From: Aerococcus viridans
GTDB taxonomy: Bacteria; Bacillota; Bacilli; Lactobacillales; Aerococcaceae
DNA length: 64,000 nt
Direction: 5' to 3'
Assembly: GCF_002871935.1 (NCBI RefSeq)
Contig: NZ_PNHQ01000001.1
Span: 66,721-130,720 of the forward strand
The notes beneath the pieces were generated by a model that was given only the letters and a program-made list of their open reading frames with translations, had not been told where the DNA came from and did no database searches. The translations under genes were made by a program, and so were the position numbers. Numbering within the stretch: the stretch's first letter is position 1; the number at the start of each line of letters is the position of its first letter. Shown here one piece after another: positions 34,329 to 43,922 of this stretch.

Positions 34329-36140
34329 TTAAGCCAATTTCTTTGAATAGTCAATAATGGCGTCAACTGTATCGTTTAAGAAGACAATGGTATTCTCTAA
34401 TGGTTCACTGCTTGTAATATCCACACCTGCTACTTTTGCAGCTTCAACTGGATTAACCCGCCCCAACTTCAAGAAATTGATCCATTTCTCAATGGCTTGA
34501 TCGTCTTCACCTGATCGGATATTCAAATAGGCTTGTGTCGCAATTGTTAGGCCTGCTGAATAGGTGTATGAATATAAGCCCATGTAGTAATGTGGTTGAC
34601 GCATCCAAGTTAATTCAGCACCCGGATTGATTTCTACAGCATCACCCCAGAAAGCTTCTAATACCCCTTTTTTCAAGTCAGAAAGGGTGTCAGCAGTGAA
34701 GGCATCCCCGCGGTCGATCAAACGGTAAACTTCACGTTGGTAGGCCGCTTCTAACAAGTGCGTAATAAAGTTATGGAAGTATGTATTGGTTAGCATATTG
34801 GCTAAGGCAAAGCGTTGAGTACGGTCATCTTCCCCATTAGCTTGTAGGTAGCCAGTTAATAGTAACTCATTGAAAGTAGACGGCGCTTCAATCACATACA
34901 GGCTCGGTTCACTTGAAATAAACAAGTTATTGGCTTCTGCCCGGCTCATTTGACCGGCATGGCCCAATTCATGAATTAAGGTATAGACATCAGATAATTG
35001 CTCAGTCCAGCTCATCAAAATATATGGATGGACATCTGCTGCCATTGTTGCAAATCCACCAGTTGATTTACCAATATTTTGGGCGTAATCTACCCAACGG
35101 TCGGTGAAGGCTGGTGCGATTTCATTAAAGTAGTCTTCTCCCATGATAGCTGTGGCTTCTTTAACGTAGGCTTCTGATTCTTCAAAAGAAATGGGTTTTG
35201 AAAAAGTTGGGTCCAAACCAATTTTTAAGTCAGCATATGTCATTTTATCTAATCCACGGACTTCTTTTACATGGTTGATATATTTGCGCATAACGGGCGC
35301 CAATTTCTCCATAATAACATCAATTTGACGGTCGTATAGGTCACGGTCAACGTCTTGACTAAAGAGTAGGTAATCAATCACTGATTCATAACCACGGATA
35401 TTAGCTTGAGCTTTTTCCTGCAAGACATGGCCATAGTAAGTTGTTGCGAAAGTATTTTGATATTTTGCCAATTCTTTTGAGAAAGCGTCAAAAGCTGCCC
35501 GACGAACGGTTGTATCCTCTTCAAACATATATTTATCTTCATATAACACGAAACTTAAAGGATAAGTCTTACCATTTACTTCAAAATCAGGAAAAGTTAA
35601 GTCGGCCAATTTAGCGTTGTTATAAATTTCATAATTTTGTTCATGCGCTTGGTCGAATTGGAATAGGACATCTTCCACTTTAGCACCCAAATATATCGCT
35701 TGTTGCCGTTCAACTTCCGCAATATAATCTGCTGTTTCTGGGGCAATGGCCTTTACTTTCTCCAGTTCAGCTGCTGGTTTTTCTAGTAAAGCATTTTGGA
35801 AAAATAGCATGGCTTCTTGAACTTCTTTGATCGCTGCTGATACCTTATGTAATTTCAATGCTGCTTGTGAATTCGTGCGGTCGGCTTCAACCGCTAAAAA
35901 GGTATAGTGCATCAATTGTGACCCTAAAACTTGCACGTCAGATGCTGCTAACACAGCTGCTACAATATCTTTAGCATCAGTTAATTTACCTTCATAATTC
36001 TCCTTGAAAGCTTGTCCTAAGGCTTTAAATTCAGCTAACTTCGCTTCAAAAGTAGCTTCATCTTTAAAAATTTGGCTGAGATCCCACGTCGTTTCGACTT
36101 TAACTTGGTCACGAGTTGGGAATGTATTTTCTGTTGTCAT
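34329..36140 (-). CDS. pepF: Oligoendopeptidase F
   Basis: This 603-residue M3B-family zinc peptidase has the HELGH motif (near residues 389-393) followed by the conserved GHAGQMSRA region. The N-terminal helical lobe and the C-terminal GLYSYTYSAGLTIA motif are also typical. PepF cleaves cytoplasmic peptides of about 7-17 residues and takes part in protein turnover. The full length is close to the 600 residues usual for the family. Confidence 0.96.
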   Translation of the reverse strand: MTTENTFPTRDQVKVETTWDLSQIFKDEATFEAKLAEFKALGQAFKENYEGKLTDAKDIVAAVLAASDVQVLGSQLMHYTFLAVEADRTNSQAALKLHKVSAAIKEVQEAMLFFQNALLEKPAAELEKVKAIAPETADYIAEVERQQAIYLGAKVEDVLFQFDQAHEQNYEIYNNAKLADLTFPDFEVNGKTYPLSFVLYEDKYMFEEDTTVRRAAFDAFSKELAKYQNTFATTYYGHVLQEKAQANIRGYESVIDYLLFSQDVDRDLYDRQIDVIMEKLAPVMRKYINHVKEVRGLDKMTYADLKIGLDPTFSKPISFEESEAYVKEATAIMGEDYFNEIAPAFTDRWVDYAQNIGKSTGGFATMAADVHPYILMSWTEQLSDVYTLIHELGHAGQMSRAEANNLFISSEPSLYVIEAPSTFNELLLTGYLQANGEDDRTQRFALANMLTNTYFHNFITHLLEAAYQREVYRLIDRGDAFTADTLSDLKKGVLEAFWGDAVEINPGAELTWMRQPHYYMGLYSYTYSAGLTIATQAYLNIRSGEDDQAIEKWINFLKLGRVNPVEAAKVAGVDITSSEPLENTIVFLNDTVDAIIDYSKKLA

Positions 36141-36334
36141 CCGGCAAATCCTTCTTTCCTAGCTTAATAGTATTTTTCTTAAAACAAGTTTAACACTAAA
36201 ACCCCAAAACTTACCAGAAATAGGTTGGCTGTCCTTTTTCACAAGTGTCTTTCTTTGGATTTTTAAAATATTAGGTTCATAATAATAGGTGACGAAATGA
36301 TACCACCGCTAATTTTTAAGGAGGAATTTTCAAT

Positions 36335-37231
36335 ATGTCAATCAATCAAACACAATTAGAACGCATGTCAAATGCGCCTGGATTTATCGCTGCCCTAGAC
36401 CAATCAGGCGGTTCAACACCAAAAGCCCTATTAGCCTATGGGGTAGCTGAAGATACATACAGCAATGAAGACGAAATGTTTGCAAAAGTTCATGAAATGC
36501 GGACTCGAATCATGACCAGCCCAGCTTTTACCAGCGATAAAATTCTAGCTGCTATCCTATTTGAAAATACCATGGATCGCCAAGTAGACGGCAAATACAC
36601 CACAGAATACTTAGCTGACAAAGGGATCGTCCCCTTCCTTAAAATCGATAAAGGACTTGCTGAAGAAGCCAATGGCGTACAATTAATGAAAGATATGCCA
36701 GACCTTGACGACCTATTAGCACGTGCTAATGACCGCGGTATTTTCGGTACTAAGGAACGGTCTAATATTCTCGCATTTAACCCTGTCGGCATTAAAGAAG
36801 TGGTCGACCAACAATTTGAAGTCGCTAAACAGGTTATCGATGCAGGTTTAGTACCGATTATTGAACCTGAAGTGAATATCAAGGCTGAAGACAAAGCCGC
36901 CATCGAAGAATTATTAGCTGAAGAAATCAGATTACATTTAAACCAATTAGGGGAAAATGACTTAGTCATGTTGAAGCTGACTATCCCTACTGTACCAGAT
37001 ACTTATTGGGAATTAGCCAGCCACCCTAACGTTGTTCGTGTAGTGGCCTTATCGGGTGGTTATACTCGTGAAGAAGCCAATGAACTATTGGCGGAAAACC
37101 ACGGCATGATCGCGTCATTCTCACGTGCCCTCGCATCCGACTTGCGCGCAAGCCAAGCAGATGACGAATTTAATGACTTATTAGCCAGCGCTATTGATAC
37201 CATTTACGACGCATCCGTTAACAAAAAATAA
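36335..37231 (+). CDS. fda: Fructose-bisphosphate aldolase class I
   Basis: The 298-residue protein starts [20 protein letters not shown] and has [16 protein letters not shown] near the N-terminus, as in the short bacterial class I aldolases of Lactobacillales and staphylococci. The Schiff-base Lys is likely in VMLKLTIP (near 213), and FNPVGIKEV and [12 protein letters not shown] follow the family. It cleaves fructose 1,6-bisphosphate to DHAP and glyceraldehyde 3-phosphate. AAGGAGG precedes the ATG. It stands alone with its own terminator. Confidence 0.93.
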   Translation: MSINQTQLERMSNAPGFIAALDQSGGSTPKALLAYGVAEDTYSNEDEMFAKVHEMRTRIMTSPAFTSDKILAAILFENTMDRQVDGKYTTEYLADKGIVPFLKIDKGLAEEANGVQLMKDMPDLDDLLARANDRGIFGTKERSNILAFNPVGIKEVVDQQFEVAKQVIDAGLVPIIEPEVNIKAEDKAAIEELLAEEIRLHLNQLGENDLVMLKLTIPTVPDTYWELASHPNVVRVVALSGGYTREEANELLAENHGMIASFSRALASDLRASQADDEFNDLLASAIDTIYDASVNKK

Positions 37232-37249
37232 AACATTTAATTTAAATAT

Positions 37250-37282
37250 GCTCAGGAGATTTTGGTCTTCTGAGCTTTTTTG
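37250..37282 (+). terminator. Terminator of fda
   Basis: GCTCAG pairs with CTGAGC across a 14-base loop, followed by six T on the plus strand. Confidence 0.7.
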
Positions 37283-37287
37283 ATAGC

Positions 37288-37327
37288 AAAAAACACGATA
37301 AGTCGAAGACATCTTCGCTTACCGTGC
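37288..37327 (-). terminator. Terminator of fabV
   Basis: On the minus strand CACGGTAAGCGAAGA pairs with TCTTCGACTTATCGTG (two mismatches), followed by six T. It lies 20 bases past the fabV stop. Confidence 0.8.
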
Positions 37328-37347
37328 TTGATGATGGTTATCACTGT

Positions 37348-38547
37348 TTAGGGTTTTAAATTCACGATCTCTTCATAAGTTACTGGTTTCTCTTCATAAC
37401 CATCCACTTCAAAGCCATTTAAATTCAAGAATTCTTTCATGAAAGTATTCCATGCAGTAAAGTCAGTATTAAAATTGTCCTGGTTAATCTGTTCAATTAA
37501 AGCCTTCGTTTCAGCTTGTACTTCTGGATCTAATTCCCATGAATCCGGACGCAAACGGCCTTCTTCATCAAACTCTGGCTTATCACCAAATAACATGTCA
37601 CGGAAAATCCGGTCAATATGCATAATTGGCGTTTCATGTTGACCACGTGCTTCCATTACCTTATACAAACCTAGACAATAAACTGGGAAGAATGGAATAA
37701 CTGATGACGCTTTTGTCGTCACAGCTGTTGCCACAACAACAGTTGCTTTTCCATTGATATCTTTTAAATCTTCATTGATTAAGGCTGCTGCTCTATCACA
37801 GTCAGCTTTAGCACGACCTAAAGTCCCTTTATTGTAGTAAGATTCGTTTAATTCAGCACCTAAATACGAATAAACCACCGTTTCAACACCTTCAGCAAGC
37901 ACATCTGCTTCATGTAAAGCATTCATCCACATCCGCCAATCTTCACCACCCATTACCTTTACAGTATCAGCGATTTCTTGTTCGGTTGCAGGTTGAAGCA
38001 CTTGTTCATCGAAAGTTTCCTTTTGTAAGTTCACATTTGGTCCCACAACTTCTTGGCCGATTGATTTAATGACAGAATTGTATGTTTCACCTGTATTTGG
38101 ATCAGTACGACGACCTGAAGCTAATGAATAAACCACAAAATCTACTTTTCCACCAAATTCATGCTTAATAAAGTCAATGACTTGGTCTTTAGCTTCATTT
38201 GAGAAAGCATCGGCCATAATATTTTTCGCAATTAACCCTTCTGCCTCTGCTGCTTGACGGAAAAAGATATTATTATACCAACCTGGCTTACCTAAGTTCT
38301 TTTCAGATTTTGGTCCTCCACCATGGGAAACCGAAATCGTATCAGCACCTGCGCCAAAAGCTAGATTAATCCGACTAGCCAAACCATAAGAAGAAGAGCC
38401 TCCTAATACTAAAACTTTCTTTGGGCCTTCAAAGGTTCCTTGGTCTTTTACATATTGAATTTGATTATTTACAGCTTGTTTCAAGCCCATTGGATTTACC
38501 CCAACGAGTACATTACCGCGCATTTTTGCTTTAAATTCTAATGTCAT
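37348..38547 (-). CDS. fabV: Trans-2-enoyl-CoA/ACP reductase, FabV type
   Basis: The 399-residue length and sequence match FabV. A Rossmann-type GGSSSYGLASRI lies at 49-60, SLASGRRTDPNTGETYNSVI (near 141-160) is characteristic, and the catalytic Tyr-x8-Lys is visible as Tyr238/Lys247 in SYYNKGTLGRAK. FabV performs the last reduction of fatty acid elongation and is insensitive to triclosan. The promoter shows TTTACT and TATAAT 17 bases apart at 38602-38630 on the minus strand. It is not in a fab operon here. Confidence 0.95.
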   Translation of the reverse strand: MTLEFKAKMRGNVLVGVNPMGLKQAVNNQIQYVKDQGTFEGPKKVLVLGGSSSYGLASRINLAFGAGADTISVSHGGGPKSEKNLGKPGWYNNIFFRQAAEAEGLIAKNIMADAFSNEAKDQVIDFIKHEFGGKVDFVVYSLASGRRTDPNTGETYNSVIKSIGQEVVGPNVNLQKETFDEQVLQPATEQEIADTVKVMGGEDWRMWMNALHEADVLAEGVETVVYSYLGAELNESYYNKGTLGRAKADCDRAAALINEDLKDINGKATVVVATAVTTKASSVIPFFPVYCLGLYKVMEARGQHETPIMHIDRIFRDMLFGDKPEFDEEGRLRPDSWELDPEVQAETKALIEQINQDNFNTDFTAWNTFMKEFLNLNGFEVDGYEEKPVTYEEIVNLKP

Positions 38548-38601
38548 ATTACTCTCCTAATGTATACTCATCTCTGTTTTTTGCCTATTGTTCATCCATT
38601 C

Positions 38602-38630
38602 ATTATATAGTTAAGAAAACTAGTAGTAAA
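38602..38630 (-). promoter_or_regulatory. fabV promoter
   Basis: On the minus strand TTTACT (38625-38630) and a perfect TATAAT (38602-38607) lie 17 bases apart, about 55 bases before the fabV start. Confidence 0.65.
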
Positions 38631-38687
38631 GTTTTACATAATTATATCAAAAAACTAGCTGTTGAATGAAAAAAGTTCAAAAATAAA

Positions 38688-38716
38688 AGGACTGCGGTTT
38701 AAAGCCTGCAATCCTC
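38688..38716 (-). terminator. Terminator of aroD
   Basis: On the minus strand AGGATTGCAGG pairs with CCGCAGTCCT with small mismatches, followed by TTTTATTTTT. Confidence 0.65.
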
Positions 38717-38737
38717 CTACATCATGTTTCGTTTTAG

Positions 38738-39517
38738 CTAAAAGTCATCATCCATATCATCAGCCTGCAAGTTCAACAAGGCTACACACTCTTCTACATC
38801 TTCAACGTCCATTTGGCCTGGCGCAGAAGTCATTCCTTCTACAGTAGCAAAAGTCGCACTGGACTTAAAGATTTCTCCGGCAATACGGGTAATCTTACCT
38901 AATCTGCCCATTGACATAGTGATCAATGGTTGGTCAATTAAAGTAGACGCTTGTTTGGTTGCGTTCATTAAGGATAATACATCCGCTTCGTCGTGTGGCA
39001 TAACAGCCATTTTAACGATATCCGCCTCTGACTGACCCATCTTTTGTAGACGTTTGACCATATCATTTTCTCCAGGTGTTTTGACAAAATCATGATAAGA
39101 TACAATCACTTTCACTTGGTGCTTGTGAGCGTATGGAATCAAGTTGTCTAAAATATCTTGACCGCGTTCAAATTCAATATCAATAGCATCTACTGCTTTT
39201 GCTTGGATTAAATACCGATACATTTCAACATACTGACTTTTACCAATTGCAGACTCTCCACCTTCACTCAAAGTCCTAAAGGTAGCTAGTAATGGTTTTT
39301 GAATAGATGTTTTTATTCGTTTACTAAGTTCAGCTAATGCCTCCAAATCTTCAAAGTCGTCATAATAATCAATCCGCCATTCGACCATATCACCTGGCTG
39401 ACGGCGGTAGAAGTTGGCACAGTTCATAATATCTACAGCATTATCCTCAGCTAAAGGAATAATAATTTTTGGTCTATCCTCCCCAAACTTCAAGGAAGCA
39501 ATTTTTACACTTTTCAT
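38738..39517 (-). CDS. aroD: 3-dehydroquinate dehydratase, type I
   Basis: The 259-residue TIM barrel has the type I signature EWRIDYYDDF (near 47-55), the catalytic base His142 in SYHDF and the Schiff-base Lys169 in VKMAVMP. SMGRLGKITRI near the end is also typical. It dehydrates 3-dehydroquinate to 3-dehydroshikimate in the shikimate pathway. No other aro genes are adjacent, so it is a stand-alone locus. Confidence 0.95.
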   Translation of the reverse strand: MKSVKIASLKFGEDRPKIIIPLAEDNAVDIMNCANFYRRQPGDMVEWRIDYYDDFEDLEALAELSKRIKTSIQKPLLATFRTLSEGGESAIGKSQYVEMYRYLIQAKAVDAIDIEFERGQDILDNLIPYAHKHQVKVIVSYHDFVKTPGENDMVKRLQKMGQSEADIVKMAVMPHDEADVLSLMNATKQASTLIDQPLITMSMGRLGKITRIAGEIFKSSATFATVEGMTSAPGQMDVEDVEECVALLNLQADDMDDDF

Positions 39518-39548
39518 GTTAGACTCCTTCTTATATCAAGGGTAAAAT

Positions 39549-39593
39549 AAAAAACTCGATACAATTTGATAAGTTTATTGTATCGAGTTTTTA
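39549..39593 (-). terminator. Terminator of the ecf-truA unit
   Basis: AAAACTCGATACAAT and ATTGTATCGAGTTTT pair perfectly around an 11-base loop, with T-runs outside. It lies beyond truA on the minus strand. Confidence 0.85.
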
Positions 39594-39662
39594 CATTTTA
39601 ATCTATATAAAATTTATGATAAAACGTTAGCCTTTTGATGCCATATCCGCATCTCGTTGTCA

Positions 39663-40481
39663 TCAAGTCTGATTATCCCCTAATCCTGCTTTATAGTCGA
39701 AGTAGTCCTTTGTCACTTTCTTTCGCGCTACTGGGTCCAAATAGTAGACTTCAGCTAAATATAAACCATGAGCAGCCGCAGTCGGTCCCGCTTCATTACG
39801 GTCTTTGGCTGCAATCAATCGTTTCATTTCATCAACTGGTCGTAAGCCATCCCCAATTTGTAAAGAGGTCCCCACCAAAATACGAACCATATTGTAAAGG
39901 AAACCAGACCCTGCAAACACAAAAGTTAAGGTCTCTTCCTCTGGATCAGCCGTTACTTCAGCTCGGTAAACTTCCCGAACAAAGTTTATTTTATCTGTTT
40001 TTGTCGAACAGAAAGACTTAAAGTCATGGATACCTATGATATCCTTTAAAGCTGCTTGCATCCGGTCTACATCCGTTTTATAAGGATGGTGATACATATA
40101 TTGTCTAGTAAAGGGAGAAGGAAATGGTGACGTATCTACCTTATAAATATACTTCTTCCCATTGGTATGGAAACGAGCATGAAAATCCGCTTCTACTCGT
40201 TCTACTTCAATGATACGTATCGAATCATCCAAAATTGAATTCAACGCCCGTAAGATTGCTGCTTCTTCTATTTCAGCTGGGTAATCAAAATGAATGACCT
40301 GACCCAAGGCATGTACACCCGAATCAGTTCGCCCTGACCCAACCACTGGGATATCATGACCTTTTGACATTAGCTTTAAAGCTTTCTCAAGCGCTGCTTG
40401 TACCGTGGGCCCATTTGGTTGAACTTGGAAACCGACAAATGGTGTGCCATCATATTGTAGGGTTACTTTAAATCTAGGCAA
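39663..40481 (-). CDS. truA: tRNA pseudouridine synthase A
   Basis: TruA modifies U38-U40 in tRNA anticodon stems. The 272 residues include the catalytic Asp53 in GRTDSGVHA and YDGTPFVGFQ near the N-terminus, as well as GSGFLYNMVRI in the C-terminal domain. The start is TTG at 40481 behind AAGGAGGG. It follows ecfT closely, the common Firmicutes order ecfA1-ecfA2-ecfT-truA. Confidence 0.96.
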   Translation of the reverse strand: MPRFKVTLQYDGTPFVGFQVQPNGPTVQAALEKALKLMSKGHDIPVVGSGRTDSGVHALGQVIHFDYPAEIEEAAILRALNSILDDSIRIIEVERVEADFHARFHTNGKKYIYKVDTSPFPSPFTRQYMYHHPYKTDVDRMQAALKDIIGIHDFKSFCSTKTDKINFVREVYRAEVTADPEEETLTFVFAGSGFLYNMVRILVGTSLQIGDGLRPVDEMKRLIAAKDRNEAGPTAAAHGLYLAEVYYLDPVARKKVTKDYFDYKAGLGDNQT

Positions 40482-40502
40482 AATTTGCCCTCCTTCTAGT
40501 GA

Positions 40503-41291
40503 CTATAAGATGATCATGACTACTGTCAAAACAGTAAGCGCTATACTCGCAATGGTGTCTCTTTTACCCCAATGTAATTGACGATACTTAGTCCGCCCTT
40601 CACCGCCTTGATAACCACGCGCTTCCATAGCGGTAGCCAGATCATAAGCTCTATTAAAAGCAGAAATAAACAATGGAATCAGTACTGGGATAAAAGCTTT
40701 CACTCGCAGAAGAATGCTCCCCTCAGAAAAGTCCACCCCTCGAGCCCGCTGTGCATTCATAATTTTATCTGCCTCTTCAAGTAAAGTTGGCACAAACCGT
40801 AAGGCGATCGATAGCATCAAAGCAATTTCATGCACGGGTAAAATATTGCGAACAGGCTTCAACAAAGCTTCCATAGCGTCAGTAATTGCTAGGGGTTGCG
40901 TTGTTAAAGTTAAAATAGTAGATAAGAAAATAATCAATAGGAAACGAACAAAAATATAAGCCGCGTTTGTTAAGCCACCAGTGGTTAAAGCTAAGGGACC
41001 AAAAGACCATAGCACATCGCCAGTATGGGTGAACAAAATCTGTAAGACCACCGTAAATACTATAATCGCAATCATGGGCCGTAACCCACGTAAAAAGACC
41101 CTAAGAGAAATACCCGTTAAAAAGATAAGAATAGTTACCACTACAATCATAATGATATTTGTTGTTAAAAGAGTTGCTGCAAAGACTAATAACATCATGA
41201 CAATCAAACCAACTAATTTTACACGTGGATCTAACTTGTGCATCAATGAATTACCAGGAATATACCGGCCAATAATTAATCTATCTTTCAT
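40503..41291 (-). CDS. ecfT: ECF transporter transmembrane component EcfT
   Basis: The 262-residue membrane protein begins with RYIPGNSLMHKLDPRVKL, typical EcfT, then several hydrophobic segments. Two ATPase-coupling Ala-Arg-Gly motifs are visible as NAQRARG and AMEARGYQG. It joins the A1-A2 ATPases to interchangeable vitamin-binding S-components. It lies four bases after ecfA2. Confidence 0.95.
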   Translation of the reverse strand: MKDRLIIGRYIPGNSLMHKLDPRVKLVGLIVMMLLVFAATLLTTNIIMIVVVTILIFLTGISLRVFLRGLRPMIAIIVFTVVLQILFTHTGDVLWSFGPLALTTGGLTNAAYIFVRFLLIIFLSTILTLTTQPLAITDAMEALLKPVRNILPVHEIALMLSIALRFVPTLLEEADKIMNAQRARGVDFSEGSILLRVKAFIPVLIPLFISAFNRAYDLATAMEARGYQGGEGRTKYRQLHWGKRDTIASIALTVLTVVMIIL

Positions 41292-41294
41292 TTA

Positions 41295-42209
41295 TTATTG
41301 GTCTCCTTCCTTTATATTGGCAGCTGAATTACCACTTGTTGGTAAATCTAATTGGTCTACAATTAAGTCAGCCAGCTCATCAACAGTTAAGGGGATAGCT
41401 TGCGCATTATCCCAAAGTGAACCTTGTATTTTATGCTGTAAATTAAAAGCAAAGTCAGCTGCATCCGGCAAAGCTAATTGGTGATCCGCTAACCAATTAG
41501 GATCTTGAAATACTTCAGCTGGTGTGCCTTCTTTCACACATGTCCCCGCATCCATCACAATCACATGGTTGGCATAAGCGGCCACATCTTCCATTTGATG
41601 CGTGACTAAAACGATTGTTAAACCTTGGTCACGGTATAAACGATCAAACATATTCATCATCTCAATACGACCTTTAGGATCTAATCCAGCTGTCGGTTCA
41701 TCTAAAACCAATACTTCAGGCTTCATGGCCATTACCCCAGCAATCGCCACCCGTCGCATCTGACCCCCAGATAACTCAAATGGAGACCGTTCATACAGGC
41801 TAGGCAAAATCCCCACTGCTTCTAGAGCTGACTCAGCTTTCTTTCTGGCAGTTGCTTCATCGTCACCAAAATTCATCGGACCAAACATCACATCTTTAAT
41901 GACCGTCTCTTCAAATAGTTGTCCTTCTGGAAATTGAAAGACCATGCCCACTCTTTGACGGATAGCTTTCAAGTCTTTAGGTTTAGAGTCAGCTGACACT
42001 ACCGCCTCACCAATCCGTACTTGCCCTACAGTAGGTTGTACTAAAGCGTTAAGGTGTTGGGTGATGGTAGACTTTCCGGACCCTGTATGGCCGATTATAG
42101 CCGTGTATGACCCGTCTGGAATGGTCACATTAATATCATGCAGGGCCTCACTAGCAAATGGCGTGCCAGCACCATAAGTAAAACCTACATATTCAAATGC
42201 GATTTGCAT
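41295..42209 (-). CDS. ecfA2: ECF transporter ATPase EcfA2
   Basis: The ATPase has Walker [11 protein letters not shown], signature [13 protein letters not shown] and Walker [13 protein letters not shown], the ECF-type pattern. I prefer the ATG at 42209 (304 aa), spaced behind AGGTG, over one six bases upstream. Its start overlaps the end of ecfA1 by 25 bases, indicating coupled translation and an A1:A2 complex. The long C-terminal extension is usual for EcfA2. Confidence 0.95.
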   Translation of the reverse strand: MQIAFEYVGFTYGAGTPFASEALHDINVTIPDGSYTAIIGHTGSGKSTITQHLNALVQPTVGQVRIGEAVVSADSKPKDLKAIRQRVGMVFQFPEGQLFEETVIKDVMFGPMNFGDDEATARKKAESALEAVGILPSLYERSPFELSGGQMRRVAIAGVMAMKPEVLVLDEPTAGLDPKGRIEMMNMFDRLYRDQGLTIVLVTHQMEDVAAYANHVIVMDAGTCVKEGTPAEVFQDPNWLADHQLALPDAADFAFNLQHKIQGSLWDNAQAIPLTVDELADLIVDQLDLPTSGNSAANIKEGDQ

Positions 42210-43027
42210 AACCATTCACCTAACCCTTCCTCATCAATATAATCACTCGGTACATCTACACCACGTTTAGCAAGTGCACGCTTTAGTTGCTCGGCAAAAG
42301 GCACGTCCAACCCTACTTCAGTCAACTTATGGCCATAAGTAAAAATATCAGCTGGTCGGCCTTCTTTAATAATGTTTCCTTCTTTAAACACCAGTATACG
42401 GTCTGCTTCCGCTGCTTCATTTAAGTCATGAGTAATTGAAATAACAGTCAAGTCATTATCTTGCTTGATATCCGCTACTACCGCCATCAACTCTTCCCGT
42501 CCTTCTGGATCTAACATAGATGTCGATTCATCAAGAATCATAATCTTTGGTGCCATAGCAATAACACCAGCAATTGCTACACGTTGCTTTTGTCCCCCTG
42601 ATAAAGATGCAGGTTCCTTGTCCCGGTAATCCCACATTTTGACTCTTTTAAGAGCAGAAGCTACGCGTTCATGCATTTCTTCAACAGGTATGCCCCTATT
42701 CTCCAAAGCAAAAGCCACATCATCCTCAACAGTAGCACCTACAAATTGGTTATCTGGATTTTGAAAGACGAGGCCAATTTGACTACGAATATCCCATACG
42801 GTTTCCATAGATAGGACTTTTCCATCTACTTCAATTGTGCCTGATTTCGCTTCTAATAGACCCACTAATAGCTTTGAAAATGTTGATTTCCCAGACCCAT
42901 TATGGCCAATAATTGCTAGCCATTCACCTTCATAAATTGACGTAGATAATCCATCTATAGCAAATCTCTCGTCTGATTGACTATATTGAAAAGACAAATC
43001 TTGAACTTGAATAATCGGTTTCGACAT
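42185..43027 (-). CDS. ecfA1: ECF transporter ATPase EcfA1
   Basis: The 280-residue ATPase has Walker [11 protein letters not shown], signature [13 protein letters not shown] and Walker [16 protein letters not shown], where Ser replaces Pro after the Glu as is usual in EcfA1. It is the first gene of ecfA1-ecfA2-ecfT-truA. An FMN riboswitch and a terminator lie directly upstream, which is not the usual arrangement for the shared ECF module. Confidence 0.95.
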   Translation of the reverse strand: MSKPIIQVQDLSFQYSQSDERFAIDGLSTSIYEGEWLAIIGHNGSGKSTFSKLLVGLLEAKSGTIEVDGKVLSMETVWDIRSQIGLVFQNPDNQFVGATVEDDVAFALENRGIPVEEMHERVASALKRVKMWDYRDKEPASLSGGQKQRVAIAGVIAMAPKIMILDESTSMLDPEGREELMAVVADIKQDNDLTVISITHDLNEAAEADRILVFKEGNIIKEGRPADIFTYGHKLTEVGLDVPFAEQLKRALAKRGVDVPSDYIDEEGLGEWLCKSHLNM

Positions 43028-43053
43028 CTTGTTTCCTCGCTCACTTTATATAT

Positions 43054-43095
43054 TTAAGAAAAAACTCCTCCAATATTACTTGGAAGAGTTTGTTA
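43054..43095 (-). terminator. Terminator between the FMN riboswitch and ecfA1
   Basis: On the minus strand AACTCTTCCAA pairs with TTGGAGGAGTT (one G:T pair) around a short loop, followed by TTTTTT. It lies 27 bases before the ecfA1 start, the normal position for a riboswitch-controlled attenuator. Confidence 0.85.
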
Positions 43096-43147
43096 AAGAA
43101 GAATAAATCAGGCTAACTTCTTTTTATCACTAGCTTGTCTCTTCTAC

Positions 43148-43270
43148 TATACGCTTCTTCCATCCTGACTGTAACAGTCGGTACTAGAATCTCACTAGTT
43201 CAATCACCCACATTAGCCGGTAATTCGCGGACTTTACCGCCGATCGGGACTCGCACCCTGCCCTGAAGAC
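43148..43270 (-). promoter_or_regulatory. FMN riboswitch (RFN element) upstream of ecfA1
   Basis: On the minus strand the RFN blocks are complete: CTTCAGGGCAGGGTG, GAGTCCCGATCGGCGG, TAAAGTCCGCGA, a longer variable stem, then TAGTACCGACTGTTAC and GGATGGAAGAAG. The sequence differs from the rib-operon riboswitch mostly in the variable stem, so it is a separate old copy. With the terminator at 43054-43095 it should repress ecfA1-ecfA2-ecfT (and truA) when FMN is high. Confidence 0.93.
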
Positions 43271-43375
43271 ATTTCATTTATTTTTCTTAGTTTAGTCTAC
43301 TAAAATCCAACATTAAAAGCAATCATTAGATGTCAAGACACCTATCGTATCCCATTTAAAATATCTTCTAAATAA

Positions 43376-43807
43376 TCACTCATCATTAGCATGAACAACT
43401 ATTTCAACATGCGGGTAATCACCAATAATGTTAGATACTGGGCATCGACTTTCTGCTTCATAGACAATCTCATCTGCTTTATTTTGCGCTAAGTCTATAT
43501 ATATATCCACCTTAAACCCGAAATATGTAATAGAAGTTTCCTGATTTAATCTGTAGTCTACCTGAATAGCCACTTCACTAGATACATCTTTGATACCGTG
43601 ACGTTTTAAGGCAATTTCTATTGTCGCATTCAAGCAAGTTGCCCATGATAAGGCAATCAATTGCTCGGGGTTGGTGCCCACTTCTTCTGGTTTCAATGGA
43701 CTAGAAGTTACCACTTGCAACTCATTTTCTCCTTCAACCCAGGCCGTTCCCTTAATCCCTTGGTCATTATGCACTCGTGTTGTATATAACAACTTATCCA
43801 AATCCAT
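43376..43807 (-). CDS. OsmC/Ohr-family peroxiredoxin-like protein
   Basis: The protein has the two redox Cys of the OsmC/Ohr family: Cys58 in SWATCLNATIE and Cys122 in ESRCPVSN. Ohr-type proteins reduce organic hydroperoxides. The ATG at 43807 (143 aa) is preferred over a TTG at 43813 that lies very close to the GGAGG site. It sits between the FMN riboswitch and an acyltransferase gene, on the same strand. Confidence 0.88.
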   Translation of the reverse strand: MDLDKLLYTTRVHNDQGIKGTAWVEGENELQVVTSSPLKPEEVGTNPEQLIALSWATCLNATIEIALKRHGIKDVSSEVAIQVDYRLNQETSITYFGFKVDIYIDLAQNKADEIVYEAESRCPVSNIIGDYPHVEIVVHANDE

Positions 43808-43874
43808 ATGCAAAACGCCTCCATCCTCTTGGTTACGGTCTAATATGGGTCATTATACTCCTATTTCTCCTAAC

Positions 43875-43910
43875 AAAAAAGGCCATTGCATTCAACGCAT
43901 GCAATAGCCT
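43875..43910 (-). terminator. Terminator of the acyltransferase gene
   Basis: On the minus strand AGGCTATTGCAT pairs with ATGCAATGGCCT around a short loop, followed by six T. Confidence 0.8.
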
Positions 43911-43922
43911 ATCAATTTAATA

